Both the position numbers and the translations under genes were made by a program. From the NCBI RefSeq assembly GCF_014193515.1, contig NZ_BLXX01000002.1, positions 546,810 through 610,809 of the forward strand: a stretch of DNA of 64,000 nt. The letters run 5' to 3'. The notes beneath the pieces are model-generated. The model was not told the origin of the DNA and searched no databases. It saw only the letters and a list, made by a program, of their open reading frames with translations. This document shows, piece after piece, positions 22,335 to 31,027 of this stretch (positions are counted from its first letter, which is position 1; each line of letters opens with the position of its first letter). The DNA is from Geomonas silvestris (GTDB lineage Bacteria; Desulfobacterota; Desulfuromonadia; Geobacterales; Geobacteraceae).

Positions 22335-22865
22335 TCATCTGTACTGAGCTACCAAAACGGGATGCTGGCTGTTGCCCCCCTCCCGTTTGGTGACAATGAT
22401 ACCATCTTTGTTCCGGGCGGCAAAAAATTCTGTGCGCGCACCGTCGCCACTGAGAATGCCCGTTGAACTGCCGGTTTTAAGGTCCCAATCAAGAGACAGC
22501 GTATTCCGGTAGGTGGAGCCCTCGAAGTAGCTGATCTGGTAGTTTACCCGGTCTCCTGACTTCTGGGCGTGCACCCGGTAGCTCGCGTCGCCCGAGGCGA
22601 ACTTGAAGTCCTTTTCTCCTTGTGCCACGGGGTTTTTGCCGCTCCAGAACTCTATGGTGTTGAAGAGCACGAAGTCGACCAGTGCCGAGACGCCGTAGAC
22701 CGGGACGATGATGAAGGCCCAGGTGACCAGGCTGCGCACGAACTTGTCGTGTACGCTGCCGTTTAAGGCATAGACCTTTCTGGTCAGCGCCATTTTGCCG
22801 TAACAACCCTGCAGAGAAAGTGCGGATATGGCACAAGCAAGCACCATTGCAGTTATTCTTTTCAC
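22335..22865 (-). CDS. DUF3332 lipoprotein
   Basis: The 176-residue protein has a type II signal peptide with lipobox LSLQGC (acylated Cys21), followed by a hydrophobic region (WAFIIVPVYGVSALVDFVLF) and a beta-rich C-terminus, the usual DUF3332 layout. The start is GTG at 22865, placed 5-6 bp after an AGGAGGT ribosome site; the longer open frame to 22949 lacks such a site. It is the first gene of the DUF3332-DUF3015-DUF4105 run. Function unknown; periplasmic lipid-anchored location is predicted. Confidence 0.82.
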   Translation of the reverse strand: MKRITAMVLACAISALSLQGCYGKMALTRKVYALNGSVHDKFVRSLVTWAFIIVPVYGVSALVDFVLFNTIEFWSGKNPVAQGEKDFKFASGDASYRVHAQKSGDRVNYQISYFEGSTYRNTLSLDWDLKTGSSTGILSGDGARTEFFAARNKDGIIVTKREGGNSQHPVLVAQYR

Positions 22866-23003
22866 AATGCACCTCCTATTGTCGACTGACAGATGTTCTG
22901 TGACTGGGGAAAACCGGCTGGTGACAGACCGCAGTTCCGGTACCCTCACAAGTGAGCATACCAGTCATCATTTAAGTGGCAAGGCCGTGCAAGATACTGA
23001 CAG

Positions 23004-23060
23004 CGGGCTAAAGCGGGAGATCAGCGGCAACAAGCGGGGCAAAGCGGGGAAGCGGGGAGC
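23004..23060. repeat. Short degenerate tandem of an AAGCGGGG motif
   Basis: The motif AAGCGGG(G) occurs four or five times at irregular spacing between the DUF3332 promoter side and tatA's terminator. It may be simple low-complexity drift; no function is claimed. Confidence 0.4.
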
Positions 23061-23073
23061 TGAATCGGAGTGC

Positions 23074-23098
23074 AAAAAAGCCCCTGGGGAGGGGCTTT
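23074..23098 (-). terminator. Rho-independent terminator of tatA
   Basis: Read on the minus strand, AAAGCCCC and GGGGCTTT pair around a short C-rich loop and run into a T6 tract, 25 bp after the tatA stop. Confidence 0.85.
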
Positions 23099-23122
23099 GG
23101 GGGGAGCGGAAGGTGAACGAGG

Positions 23123-23314
23123 CTACTCGCTCTTTTTCTCGTCGTCGGGACGGCCGGGCTTGATTTCGATCTCTTCCTTGCCGCTGGAGGCTTTCTTGAA
23201 GTTTCTGATGCTCTTGCCCAAGGCGCCGCCGATTTCAGGGAGCCGCCCGGCGCCGAAGACCACGAGGACGATTACTAGGACGACGATGAGTTCCGGCATG
23301 CCGAATCCAAACAT
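23123..23314 (-). CDS. tatA: Twin-arginine translocase subunit TatA
   Basis: TatA forms the protein-conducting assembly of the Tat system for folded, often cofactor-bearing proteins. The 63-residue protein has the signature [20 protein letters not shown] membrane helix, the Phe-Gly hinge ([18 protein letters not shown]), the amphipathic helix and an acidic/basic tail. The ATG at 23314 with GGAGGAG upstream is chosen over the frame start at 23356. No tatB or tatC is adjacent. It could serve as TatA or TatE; sequence alone does not separate them. Confidence 0.92.
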   Translation of the reverse strand: MFGFGMPELIVVLVIVLVVFGAGRLPEIGGALGKSIRNFKKASSGKEEIEIKPGRPDDEKKSE

Positions 23315-23420
23315 AGAGGACTCCTCCGTTACAGTTAAGTTGGCGTAGTATCGCACCGTACAACTAAAAAATCAAGCGGTTGGGCGAGCTTGTAGGATAA
23401 ATGCTTAATTATTAAAATTA

Positions 23421-23449
23421 TTGCACTTTATCGGGAAACTTGTTATAGG
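23421..23449 (+). promoter_or_regulatory. Candidate extended -10 promoter of the response-regulator gene
   Basis: TTGCAC (23421-23426), 17 bp spacer, then TGTTATAGG with -10 TATAGG at 23444-23449. This gives a leader of about 35 nt before the ATG at 23491. Confidence 0.5.
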
Positions 23450-23490
23450 CCTTTCATGGTAGACGAACCGCACCCGACGAGGATGGGCCC

Positions 23491-23940
23491 ATGAACAAGA
23501 TGATTTTACTGGTTGAGGACAACCCCGACGATGAGGCGCTGACCCTGCGGGCGGTGCGCAAGCACATGCCGTACCGCATCGTGGTGGCCCGCGACGGTGC
23601 CGAGGCGCTCGATTTCCTGTTCGGTACCGGCCGGTTTGCCGACCGTGACACCTCCGTCAGTCCGCTCCTCGTGCTGCTCGACCTGAAGCTCCCCAAGGTG
23701 AACGGGCTCGAGGTGCTGCGCCGGATGCGCGGCGATGCACGGACCCGGATGATCCCCGTGGTGGTCTTCACCTCCTCGACCGAGGAGCAGGACATCTCGG
23801 ACAGCTACAACCTTGGGGCCAACAGCTACATCCGCAAGCCGGTGGATTACAACCAGTTCTGCTCCGACATGAAGCAGGTGATGACCTACTGGCTCTCCGT
23901 GAACCAACTCCCGCCCCAGAGAAACTGCTGCGCCGACTGA
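23491..23940 (+). CDS. Single-domain response regulator (Rcp1/CheY-like)
   Basis: The 149-residue protein is a lone receiver domain: acidic pocket Glu9/Asp10, phospho-acceptor Asp64 (LLDLKLPKVNG), Thr94-Ser95 and Lys116 (RKPVDY). The FLFGTGRFADRDT insertion between beta2 and beta3 is typical of Rcp1-type regulators partnered with phytochrome or PAS-rich histidine kinases. It has no output domain, so it probably acts by protein contact or phosphotransfer. No kinase gene is adjacent; its partner is elsewhere. A GAGGATG site precedes the ATG. Confidence 0.9.
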   Translation: MNKMILLVEDNPDDEALTLRAVRKHMPYRIVVARDGAEALDFLFGTGRFADRDTSVSPLLVLLDLKLPKVNGLEVLRRMRGDARTRMIPVVVFTSSTEEQDISDSYNLGANSYIRKPVDYNQFCSDMKQVMTYWLSVNQLPPQRNCCAD

Positions 23941-23985
23941 TCTCGCCCCTGTTGCAATCTTGAGCGTCGTGCTATTATCGGGCGC

Positions 23986-25974
23986 ATGGAACGATTTGAA
24001 CTGGTAAGTGACTTCAAGCCCAGGGGAGACCAGCCCCGGGCCATCCAGGAACTCTCCGAAGGGGTGCTGCGCGGCGACCGGCACCAGGTGTTGCTCGGGG
24101 TGACCGGCTCGGGGAAGACCTTCACGACCGCTCAGGTGGTGGCGGCGGTGAACCGGCCGACCCTGGTGCTCGCCCCCAACAAGACCCTAGCCGCCCAGCT
24201 CTACGGTGAGTTCAAGGAACTCTTCCCCAACAACGCCGTCGAGTACTTCGTCTCCTACTACGACTACTACCAGCCCGAGGCCTACCTCCCCACCAGCGAC
24301 ACCTTCATCGAGAAGGACTCCTCGATCAACGACGAGATCGACAAGTTCCGCCACTCCGCCACCCGCAGCCTTTTGACCCGGCGCGACGTCATCATCGTCG
24401 CCTCGGTCTCCTGCATCTACGGCATCGGCTCGCCCGAGTCCTACCAGGAGATGCAGATCCGGATCCGCGAGGGGGACACCCTGGAGCGCGACGACCTGCT
24501 AAAGCACCTGGTGGGTATCCAGTACGAGAGAAACGACGTCGATTTCCACCGCGGCAGCTTCCGGGTGCGCGGCGACGTGGTCGAGATCTTCCCGGCCCAC
24601 GACGACGAGCGCGCCTTAAGGGTGGAGTTCTTCGGCGACACCATCGACGCCATCAGCCAGATCGACCCCCTGCGAGGCGTGGTGCTCGGCAAGCTCCCCC
24701 GCTTTTCCATATTTCCGGCCTCCCACTACGTGGCGAGCCGCGCCACGCTCGAGCGGGCCGTCGAGCAGATCCGGGTGGAGCTCGAGGAAAGGATCCGCTA
24801 CTTCAAGAGCCAGAACCAGCTTATCGAGGCACAGCGCATCGAGCAGCGCACCTTCTTCGACATCGAGATGATGGAGGAGATGGGCTTTTGCAACGGGATC
24901 GAGAACTACTCGCGCCACTTTGACGGGCGCCAAGCGGGAGAGCCCCCCTACACGCTCATGGACTACTTCCCGTCCGACTTCCTTTTGCTCATCGACGAGT
25001 CGCACATCACCGTCTCCCAGGTGGGCGGAATGTACCGCGGCGACCGCAGCCGCAAGGAGACCCTGGTGAACTACGGTTTCCGGCTCCCCTCGGCGCTGGA
25101 CAACCGGCCGCTCACCTTCCAGGAGTTCTCGGTAAAGCAGCACCAGACCATCTACATCTCGGCGACGCCGGCGGAGTACGAGCTGCAGGCGGCCGGCGGC
25201 GTGGTGGTCGAGCAGGTGATCCGCCCGACCGGGCTCACCGACCCCGCCATAGAGGTGCGTCCGGCTGTCGGGCAGGTGGACGACCTGCTGCACGAGGCGC
25301 GGCTGACCGCCGAGCGCGGCGAGCGGGTGCTGGTGACCACGCTCACCAAGCGGATGGCCGAGGAGCTCACCGACTACTACCGCGAGCTGGGGATCAGGGT
25401 GCGCTACCTGCACTCGGACATCGACACCTTCCAGCGCATGCAGATCCTGCGCGACCTGCGCCTGGGGGAGTTCGACCTCCTGGTGGGGATCAACCTCTTA
25501 AGGGAGGGGCTCGACCTCCCCGAGGTCTCCCTGGTGGCGATCCTCGATGCCGACAAGGAGGGGTTCTTGCGCTCCACGCGCTCGCTCATCCAGACCTGCG
25601 GGCGCGCCGCGCGCAACGTGGGGGGGCGGGTCATCATGTACGCCGACAAGGTGACCGGCTCGATGCGGGAGACCATCGACGAGACCGAGCGCCGGCGGGC
25701 GCTGCAGACCGCCTACAACGAGAAGCACGGCATCACCCCGGAGAGCGTGAAGCGGGTGATCGCCAACACCCTGCAGGCCCCCGAGGAACGGGATTGGGTG
25801 ACGGTCCCGGTGGCCCAGGACGACCTCGAGGGGATCAAGCCGAAGGATCTCCCCAAGGTGATCAAGCGGCTGAAGAAGGAGATGCTGCAGGCCGCCAAGG
25901 AGCAGGAGTTCGAGCGGGCGGCGCAGCTTAGGGACCGGATCAAGAAACTGGAAACCGGAGCTCTCGCGCTGTAA
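23986..25974 (+). CDS. uvrB: UvrABC excinuclease subunit B
   Basis: UvrB verifies lesions delivered by UvrA and positions UvrC in nucleotide excision repair. The 662-residue length is standard. Visible are Walker [10 protein letters not shown] (Lys44), the Tyr-rich beta-hairpin [12 protein letters not shown] that inserts between strands, the DESH Walker B, helicase motifs V/VI ([24 protein letters not shown]) and a C-terminal UVR motif ([16 protein letters not shown]). It lies 45 bp after the response regulator gene and ends before a bidirectional terminator. No LexA-type box was recognised upstream. Confidence 0.98.
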   Translation: MERFELVSDFKPRGDQPRAIQELSEGVLRGDRHQVLLGVTGSGKTFTTAQVVAAVNRPTLVLAPNKTLAAQLYGEFKELFPNNAVEYFVSYYDYYQPEAYLPTSDTFIEKDSSINDEIDKFRHSATRSLLTRRDVIIVASVSCIYGIGSPESYQEMQIRIREGDTLERDDLLKHLVGIQYERNDVDFHRGSFRVRGDVVEIFPAHDDERALRVEFFGDTIDAISQIDPLRGVVLGKLPRFSIFPASHYVASRATLERAVEQIRVELEERIRYFKSQNQLIEAQRIEQRTFFDIEMMEEMGFCNGIENYSRHFDGRQAGEPPYTLMDYFPSDFLLLIDESHITVSQVGGMYRGDRSRKETLVNYGFRLPSALDNRPLTFQEFSVKQHQTIYISATPAEYELQAAGGVVVEQVIRPTGLTDPAIEVRPAVGQVDDLLHEARLTAERGERVLVTTLTKRMAEELTDYYRELGIRVRYLHSDIDTFQRMQILRDLRLGEFDLLVGINLLREGLDLPEVSLVAILDADKEGFLRSTRSLIQTCGRAARNVGGRVIMYADKVTGSMRETIDETERRRALQTAYNEKHGITPESVKRVIANTLQAPEERDWVTVPVAQDDLEGIKPKDLPKVIKRLKKEMLQAAKEQEFERAAQLRDRIKKLETGALAL

Positions 25975-26042
25975 AAGCCGGGCGTAAGCGGGCGACCGGT
26001 CCGGCTGGCGCTCCGCCTGAGCCGGTACTACGCACAACGCAC

Positions 26043-26097
26043 AAAAAAAAACCGCGCTGCCTTCGTTAGCAAAAACGGGGGCCGCGCGGTTTTTTTT
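26043..26097. terminator. Bidirectional terminator between uvrB and pcnB
   Basis: ACCGCGC (26051-26057) pairs with GCGCGGT (26084-26090), flanked by an A-tract on the left and T8 on the right. It serves the convergent uvrB and pcnB genes. Confidence 0.85.
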
Positions 26098-26109
26098 ACT
26101 CTCTGCCGG

Positions 26110-27579
26110 CTACTCGGTGGCGGGGGCGCCCCCCGCGGGTTTCTTGCGCCGGCGTCGCCTGCGCCGTTTCTTCGGCTTTGCCTCGCCAGCCTCGCCGGAG
26201 GCGGGAGTTGCGGCCGGCTGCTGCGGTGCGGCCTGCTCCTCGGCAAAGCGCTGCCACCAGTCGGCCAGGGGGCGCTTGGGCGGGTTCAACTGCTCCAAAA
26301 AACGCAGGTACGCGAGGGCATCGGGGAAGACGTGGCGGATCACCACGCCGCGCGCGTTGCGGCCCGGGGTCTTCTGGAAGCGCAACTGGCAGGAGATGAT
26401 CTCGCGCACCGCGATGAGCACCCGGTTCGGGATGGCAACGGTAGCGCAGAGTTCGGCGGCAAAATCGGCCAGCGCCGCGTCAGTGGCGGGCTGGGGCGCG
26501 AACCCCTCTTCGCGGAAGCCTGAGACCTTCTCCTCGAGGTATTCGCCGAACATGAGTGCTATGAGCAGCGGGGCCGAGACCTGGCCCCCCGCCCCGATGC
26601 GCTCGTCGATCCACTCGAGCGCCTTGCCGACCCGCACGTGGGGGTAGCAGTCCGACTCGCGGGAGAGCCAGGCGTCGAAGTGCGGAAAGAGCGGCTCGAA
26701 GAGCCCGTAGTGGCGCAGCATCTGGTAGGTCCGTTCGCCGGCTCCCATCATGAGGAGCTTCAGCACCTCCTCGTAGAGGCGCGGCGGCGTCGCCTTGTTG
26801 ATGCTGGCGCACAACTCGCCGATCGCCGCTTCGGTCCGGGACTCGACGTTGAAGCCGAGCATCGCCGCAAAGCGGACCGCGCGGATCATGCGTACCGGGT
26901 CCTCGGTGAAGCGGACCAGGGGATCGCCTATGGTCCGGATCATCCCGTTTTTCAGGTCTTCCATCCCCCCGACGTGGTCGATGATCGAGAAGTCGGCGAT
27001 GTTGTAGAAGAGGGCGTTTACGGTGAAGTCGCGGCGCACCGCATCCTCCTCCGGGGTGCCGAAGACGTTGTCCCTGAGCACCATGCCGTCTTCGCTTTTC
27101 AGCATCCGGGGGCCGCCCAACAGCTGGCGTCCGTCGCGGCCGTGGCGCGTACCCAGGTCGTCCAGGGCAGGGTCGAGCGCGGCGTCACTCGGTGCCTCGG
27201 GGGCAACCGGCTGCTCCGGGAGCTCGTTTTCGGCGTCGTCGTCAGCCTCGGCCGCGTTGCTGTCCGCGCCGGCCCGGAAGGTCGCCACCTCGATGATCTC
27301 GTCGTGGAAGTGCAGGTGCGCCAGCCGGAAGCGTCGGCCGATCAGGCGGCAGTTGCGGAAGAGCTTCTTGAGCTGGGTCGGGGTGGCGTCGGTGACGACG
27401 TCGAAGTCCTTGGGCTCGCGCCCCAATAGCAGGTCGCGCACCCCGCCGCCCACCAGGTAGGCGGTGAAACCGTGGTCGCGCAGCTTGTAGAGAACCTTGA
27501 CGCCGTTGGGGCTGAGCTGCGAACGGGAGATGCTGTGCTCGGCGCGGGGAATGATCAGTTTCGTCATATTAGTGTTCAT
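26110..27579 (-). CDS. pcnB: Poly(A) polymerase PcnB (class II nucleotidyltransferase)
   Basis: PcnB adds 3' poly(A) tails that promote RNA decay. The 489-residue protein shows the tRNA-NT/PAP head LVGGGVRDLLLGREPKDFDVVT with the catalytic Asp58/Asp60 pair and the PAP-type RLIGRRFRLAHLHF motif. It also has an Ala/Glu/Asp/Pro-rich low-complexity insertion (about 108-150) and a strongly basic C-terminus (KPKKRRRRRRRKK), both likely disordered. A CCA-adding enzyme is the alternative, but the RRFRLAHL motif and basic tail favour PAP. The start is uncertain: ATGs at 27579 and 27567 are 1 and 13 nt from the only GAGGA. Confidence 0.88.
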   Translation of the reverse strand: MNTNMTKLIIPRAEHSISRSQLSPNGVKVLYKLRDHGFTAYLVGGGVRDLLLGREPKDFDVVTDATPTQLKKLFRNCRLIGRRFRLAHLHFHDEIIEVATFRAGADSNAAEADDDAENELPEQPVAPEAPSDAALDPALDDLGTRHGRDGRQLLGGPRMLKSEDGMVLRDNVFGTPEEDAVRRDFTVNALFYNIADFSIIDHVGGMEDLKNGMIRTIGDPLVRFTEDPVRMIRAVRFAAMLGFNVESRTEAAIGELCASINKATPPRLYEEVLKLLMMGAGERTYQMLRHYGLFEPLFPHFDAWLSRESDCYPHVRVGKALEWIDERIGAGGQVSAPLLIALMFGEYLEEKVSGFREEGFAPQPATDAALADFAAELCATVAIPNRVLIAVREIISCQLRFQKTPGRNARGVVIRHVFPDALAYLRFLEQLNPPKRPLADWWQRFAEEQAAPQQPAATPASGEAGEAKPKKRRRRRRRKKPAGGAPATE

Positions 27580-27713
27580 TCCTCACAAGTTAGCACAGAT
27601 CTTTGCCAAAGGCAAAGGTGTCAGCCGATCTGCCAGCGACCTCATTCACTGAGTCGGGTACCACACGGGGAAAAACTTGTGCCTGTGGCTGGCCCTGAGC
27701 ACTCTCATAACAA

Positions 27714-27743
27714 TTGACGTGGGTCCCGGTTACACGGTAAAAC
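27714..27743 (+). promoter_or_regulatory. Candidate promoter of the CorA-type gene
   Basis: TTGACG (27714-27719), 18-bp spacer and TAAAAC (27738-27743), 55 bp before the ATG at 27799. The rest of the divergent gap 27580-27798 shows no gene. Confidence 0.45.
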
Positions 27744-27798
27744 TGAGCGCCTCCTAGAGTAAAGAGTCGGGCAGCCTTGCGGGAAAAAGGAGTGCCAG

Positions 27799-29088
27799 AT
27801 GTCGAGAGAATTCGTGAAAGAGCTGCTTATCAAACATAAAACTGCCGAAGCGCTGGACGCCGGGCAGAAACTGGGGCACCCGCGTCAGGATATGGCCGCG
27901 CAGCACAAGCCGCACCTGGATCAGCTGCGCACCGTGGTAGCGCAGCTCGGCCCGGCGCAACTCGCCGCGACCCTCGCGGAACTGTCGCCGGAAGACGTCC
28001 CGCTGGTCTGGGGGCTGGTCCCCCACAAGATGGCGGATGCCGTGCTCGACGAGGTCGATGCGCAGCTTAGGGAGGTGCTCGAGCAGCAGCACCGCTCCTA
28101 CAGCCTGAACGCCTTCGAGCTCGCCGACGGACGGCTCAAGCAGGTGGCGATCAGCTCGTCGCAGGACCTGAACCGGGTCAAGCCGATCTGGGTCGACCTG
28201 GTCGATCCCACGCGCACCGACCGGGAATGGATCGGCCACCACTTCGGCCTGGAGATCCCTGACCCGGACGACCTCACCGACCTGGAGGCGAGCGCTCGGT
28301 TCTACGTGGAGGAAAACGGCCAGATTCACCTGCACAGCGATTTCCTGCTGGACCGCGAAGGGGATTCGCGCAACATCCCGGTCGCCTTCATCCTGCACGG
28401 GGACATCCTGTTCTCGGTGCGCAGCGAGGAGCTCCCGGTGTTCCGGCTGCAGCGACTCAGGGCGCGCACCCAGAAGGGGTACGTCACCGACGGCACGGAC
28501 ATGCTCCTCGACCTCTACGCCGCCGACGCCGAGTACTCAGCGGACTCGCTGGAGGACTGCTACACGGCGCTGGGGGAGGTGGGGAAGCAGGTGCTCAACG
28601 AGACCATGACCGACGCCGAGGCCGCCCAGGCGCTGGCCGCGATCGCCGAGCAGGAGGACCTGAACGGCCGCATCCGCAGAAACGTCCTGGACACTCGGCG
28701 CGCGCTCACCTTCCTGGTGCGACGCAAGCTCCTCTCGGCGCCGCAGCTGGAGGATGCCCAGCAGATCCTGCGGGACATCGAGTCGCTGGACGGGCACACC
28801 GCTTTTCTCTTCGACAAGATCAACTTCCTGATGGACGCCGTGGTCGGTTTCGTCAACGTGAACCAGAACCGGGTGATCTACCGGCTCACCGTTTTGAGCG
28901 TGATCTTCATGCCGCTCAACGTGCTGGCCGGTATCGGCGGCATGTCAGAGTTCTCCATGATGACCAAGAATATCCCCTGGCCGCTCTCCTACGGCATCTT
29001 CACGGTCAGCATGTTCGTGGTCGCCTGGCTTACCTACGTGATCCTAAGACTCTACGAGCAGCACGCCAGCCGCAAGAAACCGAGCTGA
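27799..29088 (+). CDS. CorA-type divalent-cation transporter with MgtE_N-like N-terminus
   Basis: The 429-residue protein has a CorA-like cytoplasmic domain and two C-terminal membrane helices (LTVLSVIFMPLNVLAGIGG and GIFTVSMFVVAWLTYVILRL). The signature loop reads Gly381-Met382-Ser383 instead of the usual Gly-Met-Asn. The first ~100 residues (AATLAELSPEDVPLVWGLVP) resemble the alpha-superhelical MgtE_N domain, which senses Mg2+ in MgtE channels. The SD AAGGAG supports the ATG at 27799. It probably moves Mg2+, Zn2+ or another divalent ion, but the altered loop makes the substrate uncertain. A hairpin without T-tract follows (29100-29119). Confidence 0.85.
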   Translation: MSREFVKELLIKHKTAEALDAGQKLGHPRQDMAAQHKPHLDQLRTVVAQLGPAQLAATLAELSPEDVPLVWGLVPHKMADAVLDEVDAQLREVLEQQHRSYSLNAFELADGRLKQVAISSSQDLNRVKPIWVDLVDPTRTDREWIGHHFGLEIPDPDDLTDLEASARFYVEENGQIHLHSDFLLDREGDSRNIPVAFILHGDILFSVRSEELPVFRLQRLRARTQKGYVTDGTDMLLDLYAADAEYSADSLEDCYTALGEVGKQVLNETMTDAEAAQALAAIAEQEDLNGRIRRNVLDTRRALTFLVRRKLLSAPQLEDAQQILRDIESLDGHTAFLFDKINFLMDAVVGFVNVNQNRVIYRLTVLSVIFMPLNVLAGIGGMSEFSMMTKNIPWPLSYGIFTVSMFVVAWLTYVILRLYEQHASRKKPS

Positions 29089-29210
29089 GGCGAGCGTCGC
29101 GCGGGGACTTCGCTCCCCGCCAAGGCTTCTGTTTCACGCAGCATCCCCCCTGTACGTTGCTTATGAAGTATCTCTTAGTATGTTCTCGTCTTTTCCTGCT
29201 CACTATTAGC

Positions 29211-29237
29211 TAAAGAACCGCGGAGTTCTGCCGATGT
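29211..29237 (+). promoter_or_regulatory. Sigma-28 (FliA)-type promoter of the MCP gene
   Basis: TAAA (29211-29214), exactly 15 bp, then GCCGATGT (29230-29237) matches the flagellar sigma-28 pattern TAAA-N15-GCCGATAA closely. It lies about 90 bp before a chemoreceptor gene, the typical target class for this sigma factor. A second GCCGATGT at 29259-29266 has no TAAA partner. Confidence 0.7.
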
Positions 29238-29326
29238 AGTGACTTAGACGGCTTTGCTGCCGATGTCGCTATTGGCGATCTCTCACGGTATGGCAATGTG
29301 AACCTTCCTTTGACGAGGAAACAGCT

Positions 29327-30505
29327 ATGAACATTCTTCTCGACCTGTACCTCCACCTGCGCGTCCGCACCAGGATCGTGCTGCTTTGCTTTTGTTACAG
29401 TTTCTGTATCGTCATGGCGGTGATAGCAGGGCGCTATTTGTCATTGTCCTTGTGCGTTTTGTCGACGACAGTGTTCGTCTTGTTGGGCATCTTCTTCAGC
29501 AGCCTCCTGTTCTGGTCGGTGAACGACGCGCTGAAGCGGATCATCGGTTTTCTCGAAACCATGATCAAGGGGGATCTGACCCAGCCGATCCGGGCGCTGC
29601 GCAACAACGAAATCAGCACCATCATCAGGGCTGCAGGTACCCTGCAGAGCACCATGCGGGACATCATCGGGCAGATCCTGCAGACCGCCGACCACGTTGC
29701 CAGTGCCTCCCGGCAGTTGAACCAGAACGCCAGCGAGATCGCGGCCGGTACCGATGACGTCGCCGGCAAGACCTCAACCGCCGCGGTGGCCAGCGAGGAG
29801 ATGGCGGCGACCTCGGGCGAGATCGCCCGCAACTGCCAGAACGCAGCGGAGAGCTCGAACCGCGCCGGCGGCACCGCGCGGGCGGGCGCCGACGTGGTGC
29901 GCCAGACCACCAGCGGCATGGAGCGGATCGCGACGCGCGTCAAAGAGGCGGCGAACACCGTGGAACAGCTCGGCTCCCGTTCCGACCAGATCGGCCAGAT
30001 CGTGGGGACCATCGAGGACATCGCCGACCAGACCAACCTCCTGGCCTTGAACGCGGCCATCGAGGCGGCGCGCGCCGGCGAACAGGGACGCGGCTTTGCC
30101 GTGGTTGCCGACGAGGTCCGTGCCCTGGCGGAGCGCACCACCAAGGCCACCCGCGAGATCGGCGAGATGATCCGCGCCATCCAGAACGACACCAGGGGGG
30201 CGGTAAGCGCCATCGAGGACGGCGTTAGCGAGGTGGAGCGTGGGGCCGAGCATTCGGTCGCCTCGGGGCGTGCCCTGGAGGAGATCCTCGAGCAGGTGAA
30301 CGAGGTCACCAGGCAGGTCAGCCACATCGCGACTGCCGCCGAACAGCAAACCAGCACCACCGGCGAGATCTCGGGGAACCTGCAGAGCATCACCCAGGTG
30401 TTCCAGCAGACGGCGCGCGGGGTTTCCGAGACCGCGGCGGCTGCGGCGACGCTCTCGCAGCAGTCCGACGAGCTGCTCCGGTTGGTGGGGCGGTTCAGGC
30501 TGTAA
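29327..30505 (+). CDS. Methyl-accepting chemotaxis protein lacking a periplasmic sensor domain
   Basis: The 392-residue receptor has two membrane helices (about 17-37 and 41-64) separated by only a few residues, so there is no periplasmic ligand-binding domain. A HAMP region (about 63-116) and an MCP signalling domain follow. The CheA/CheW-binding tip is intact ([35 protein letters not shown]). The C-terminus has no NWETF-type CheR tether. Signals may be sensed within the membrane, by the HAMP, or by a partner protein. A sigma-28-type promoter lies upstream and a terminator follows. Confidence 0.92.
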   Translation: MNILLDLYLHLRVRTRIVLLCFCYSFCIVMAVIAGRYLSLSLCVLSTTVFVLLGIFFSSLLFWSVNDALKRIIGFLETMIKGDLTQPIRALRNNEISTIIRAAGTLQSTMRDIIGQILQTADHVASASRQLNQNASEIAAGTDDVAGKTSTAAVASEEMAATSGEIARNCQNAAESSNRAGGTARAGADVVRQTTSGMERIATRVKEAANTVEQLGSRSDQIGQIVGTIEDIADQTNLLALNAAIEAARAGEQGRGFAVVADEVRALAERTTKATREIGEMIRAIQNDTRGAVSAIEDGVSEVERGAEHSVASGRALEEILEQVNEVTRQVSHIATAAEQQTSTTGEISGNLQSITQVFQQTARGVSETAAAAATLSQQSDELLRLVGRFRL

Positions 30506-30530
30506 AAGGGACCCCTGCCGGATGAAACGG

Positions 30531-30560
30531 GGCAGTCGCGGCGGGCGGCTGCCTTTTTTT
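30531..30560 (+). terminator. Rho-independent terminator of the MCP gene
   Basis: The GGCAG-CGC / GCG-CTGCC hairpin with one wobble is followed by T7, 26 bp after the MCP stop. Confidence 0.85.
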
Positions 30561-30579
30561 GTGCCGAAAAAGGCCTTCT

Positions 30580-30593
30580 TTGACTTTTGTCAT
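30580..30593 (+). promoter_or_regulatory. FNR/HcpR-like box upstream of the YgbA_NO gene
   Basis: TTGAC-TTTT-GTCAT is one base from a perfect TTGAC-N4-GTCAA palindrome, the CRP/FNR-family pattern reported for HcpR-type nitrosative-stress regulators in metal-reducing deltaproteobacteria. An extended -10 (TGCTATGCT, to 30621) lies downstream, so a start near 30628 would put the box at about -41.5, a class II activator position. Box seen; regulator inferred. Confidence 0.5.
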
Positions 30594-30628
30594 GACGACC
30601 CTTGCCCTGTTTTGCTATGCTCCCCACC

Positions 30629-30940
30629 ATGGAAACCGCGAATAAAGCCAGAAAAGAGCACAACGACATCAAGGTCCTTAAGGCCTTCATCGGGACCTAC
30701 TGCCGTGGCAAGCACGGCTCCGCCAAAGGGGAGCTCTGCCCGGAGTGCACCGGATTCCTGGCCTACGCCGAGCTCAGGCGGCGCAAGTGCCCGCTCGATC
30801 CGAAACCGGCCTGCAAGCACTGCCCGATCCACTGTTATTCCAAGGAGCGGCGCGCCCTGATCCGCGAGGTGATGAGCTATTCCGGAAGGCGGCTCATGCT
30901 GCGCGGGCGTCTGGACCTGGTTTGGCACTACTTCTTCTAA
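30629..30940 (+). CDS. YgbA_NO (nitrous-oxide-stimulated promoter) family protein
   Basis: The 103-residue Cys-rich protein matches the YgbA_NO family, named from NO-responsive expression in enterobacteria. Seven cysteines are arranged as Cys25, CPEC (37-40), Cys54, CKHC (62-65) and Cys69 (HC), suggesting Zn or Fe-S binding. The ATG at 30629 is chosen because the family core follows at once; an alternative ATG is at 30617. Neither has a Shine-Dalgarno, and the ATG almost coincides with the start point predicted from the extended -10, so a leaderless mRNA is possible. It is followed by a ferredoxin-like gene. Confidence 0.85.
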   Translation: METANKARKEHNDIKVLKAFIGTYCRGKHGSAKGELCPECTGFLAYAELRRRKCPLDPKPACKHCPIHCYSKERRALIREVMSYSGRRLMLRGRLDLVWHYFF

Positions 30941-31027
30941 ACACATCCGCGAGCCGTGCTGTTGCAGGCAGAGCTCCGGGAACGCTTACTACCAAACGGG
31001 TCGCGCGGCGGCCGGAGAGAGGACGAG

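Noticed and set aside
29100..29119. Terminator after the CorA-type gene
   Set aside because: A 7-bp GC hairpin is present but has no T-tract, so intrinsic termination is not supported.
29259..29266. Second GCCGATGT as another sigma-28 -10 box
   Set aside because: No TAAA occurs 15 bp upstream (the sequence there is TGAC); probably a chance or duplicated motif.
29190..29326. Possible c-di-GMP/cGAMP (GEMM) riboswitch before the MCP gene
   Set aside because: The conserved GEMM core and tetraloop receptor are not recognisable; the region is better explained by a sigma-28 promoter.
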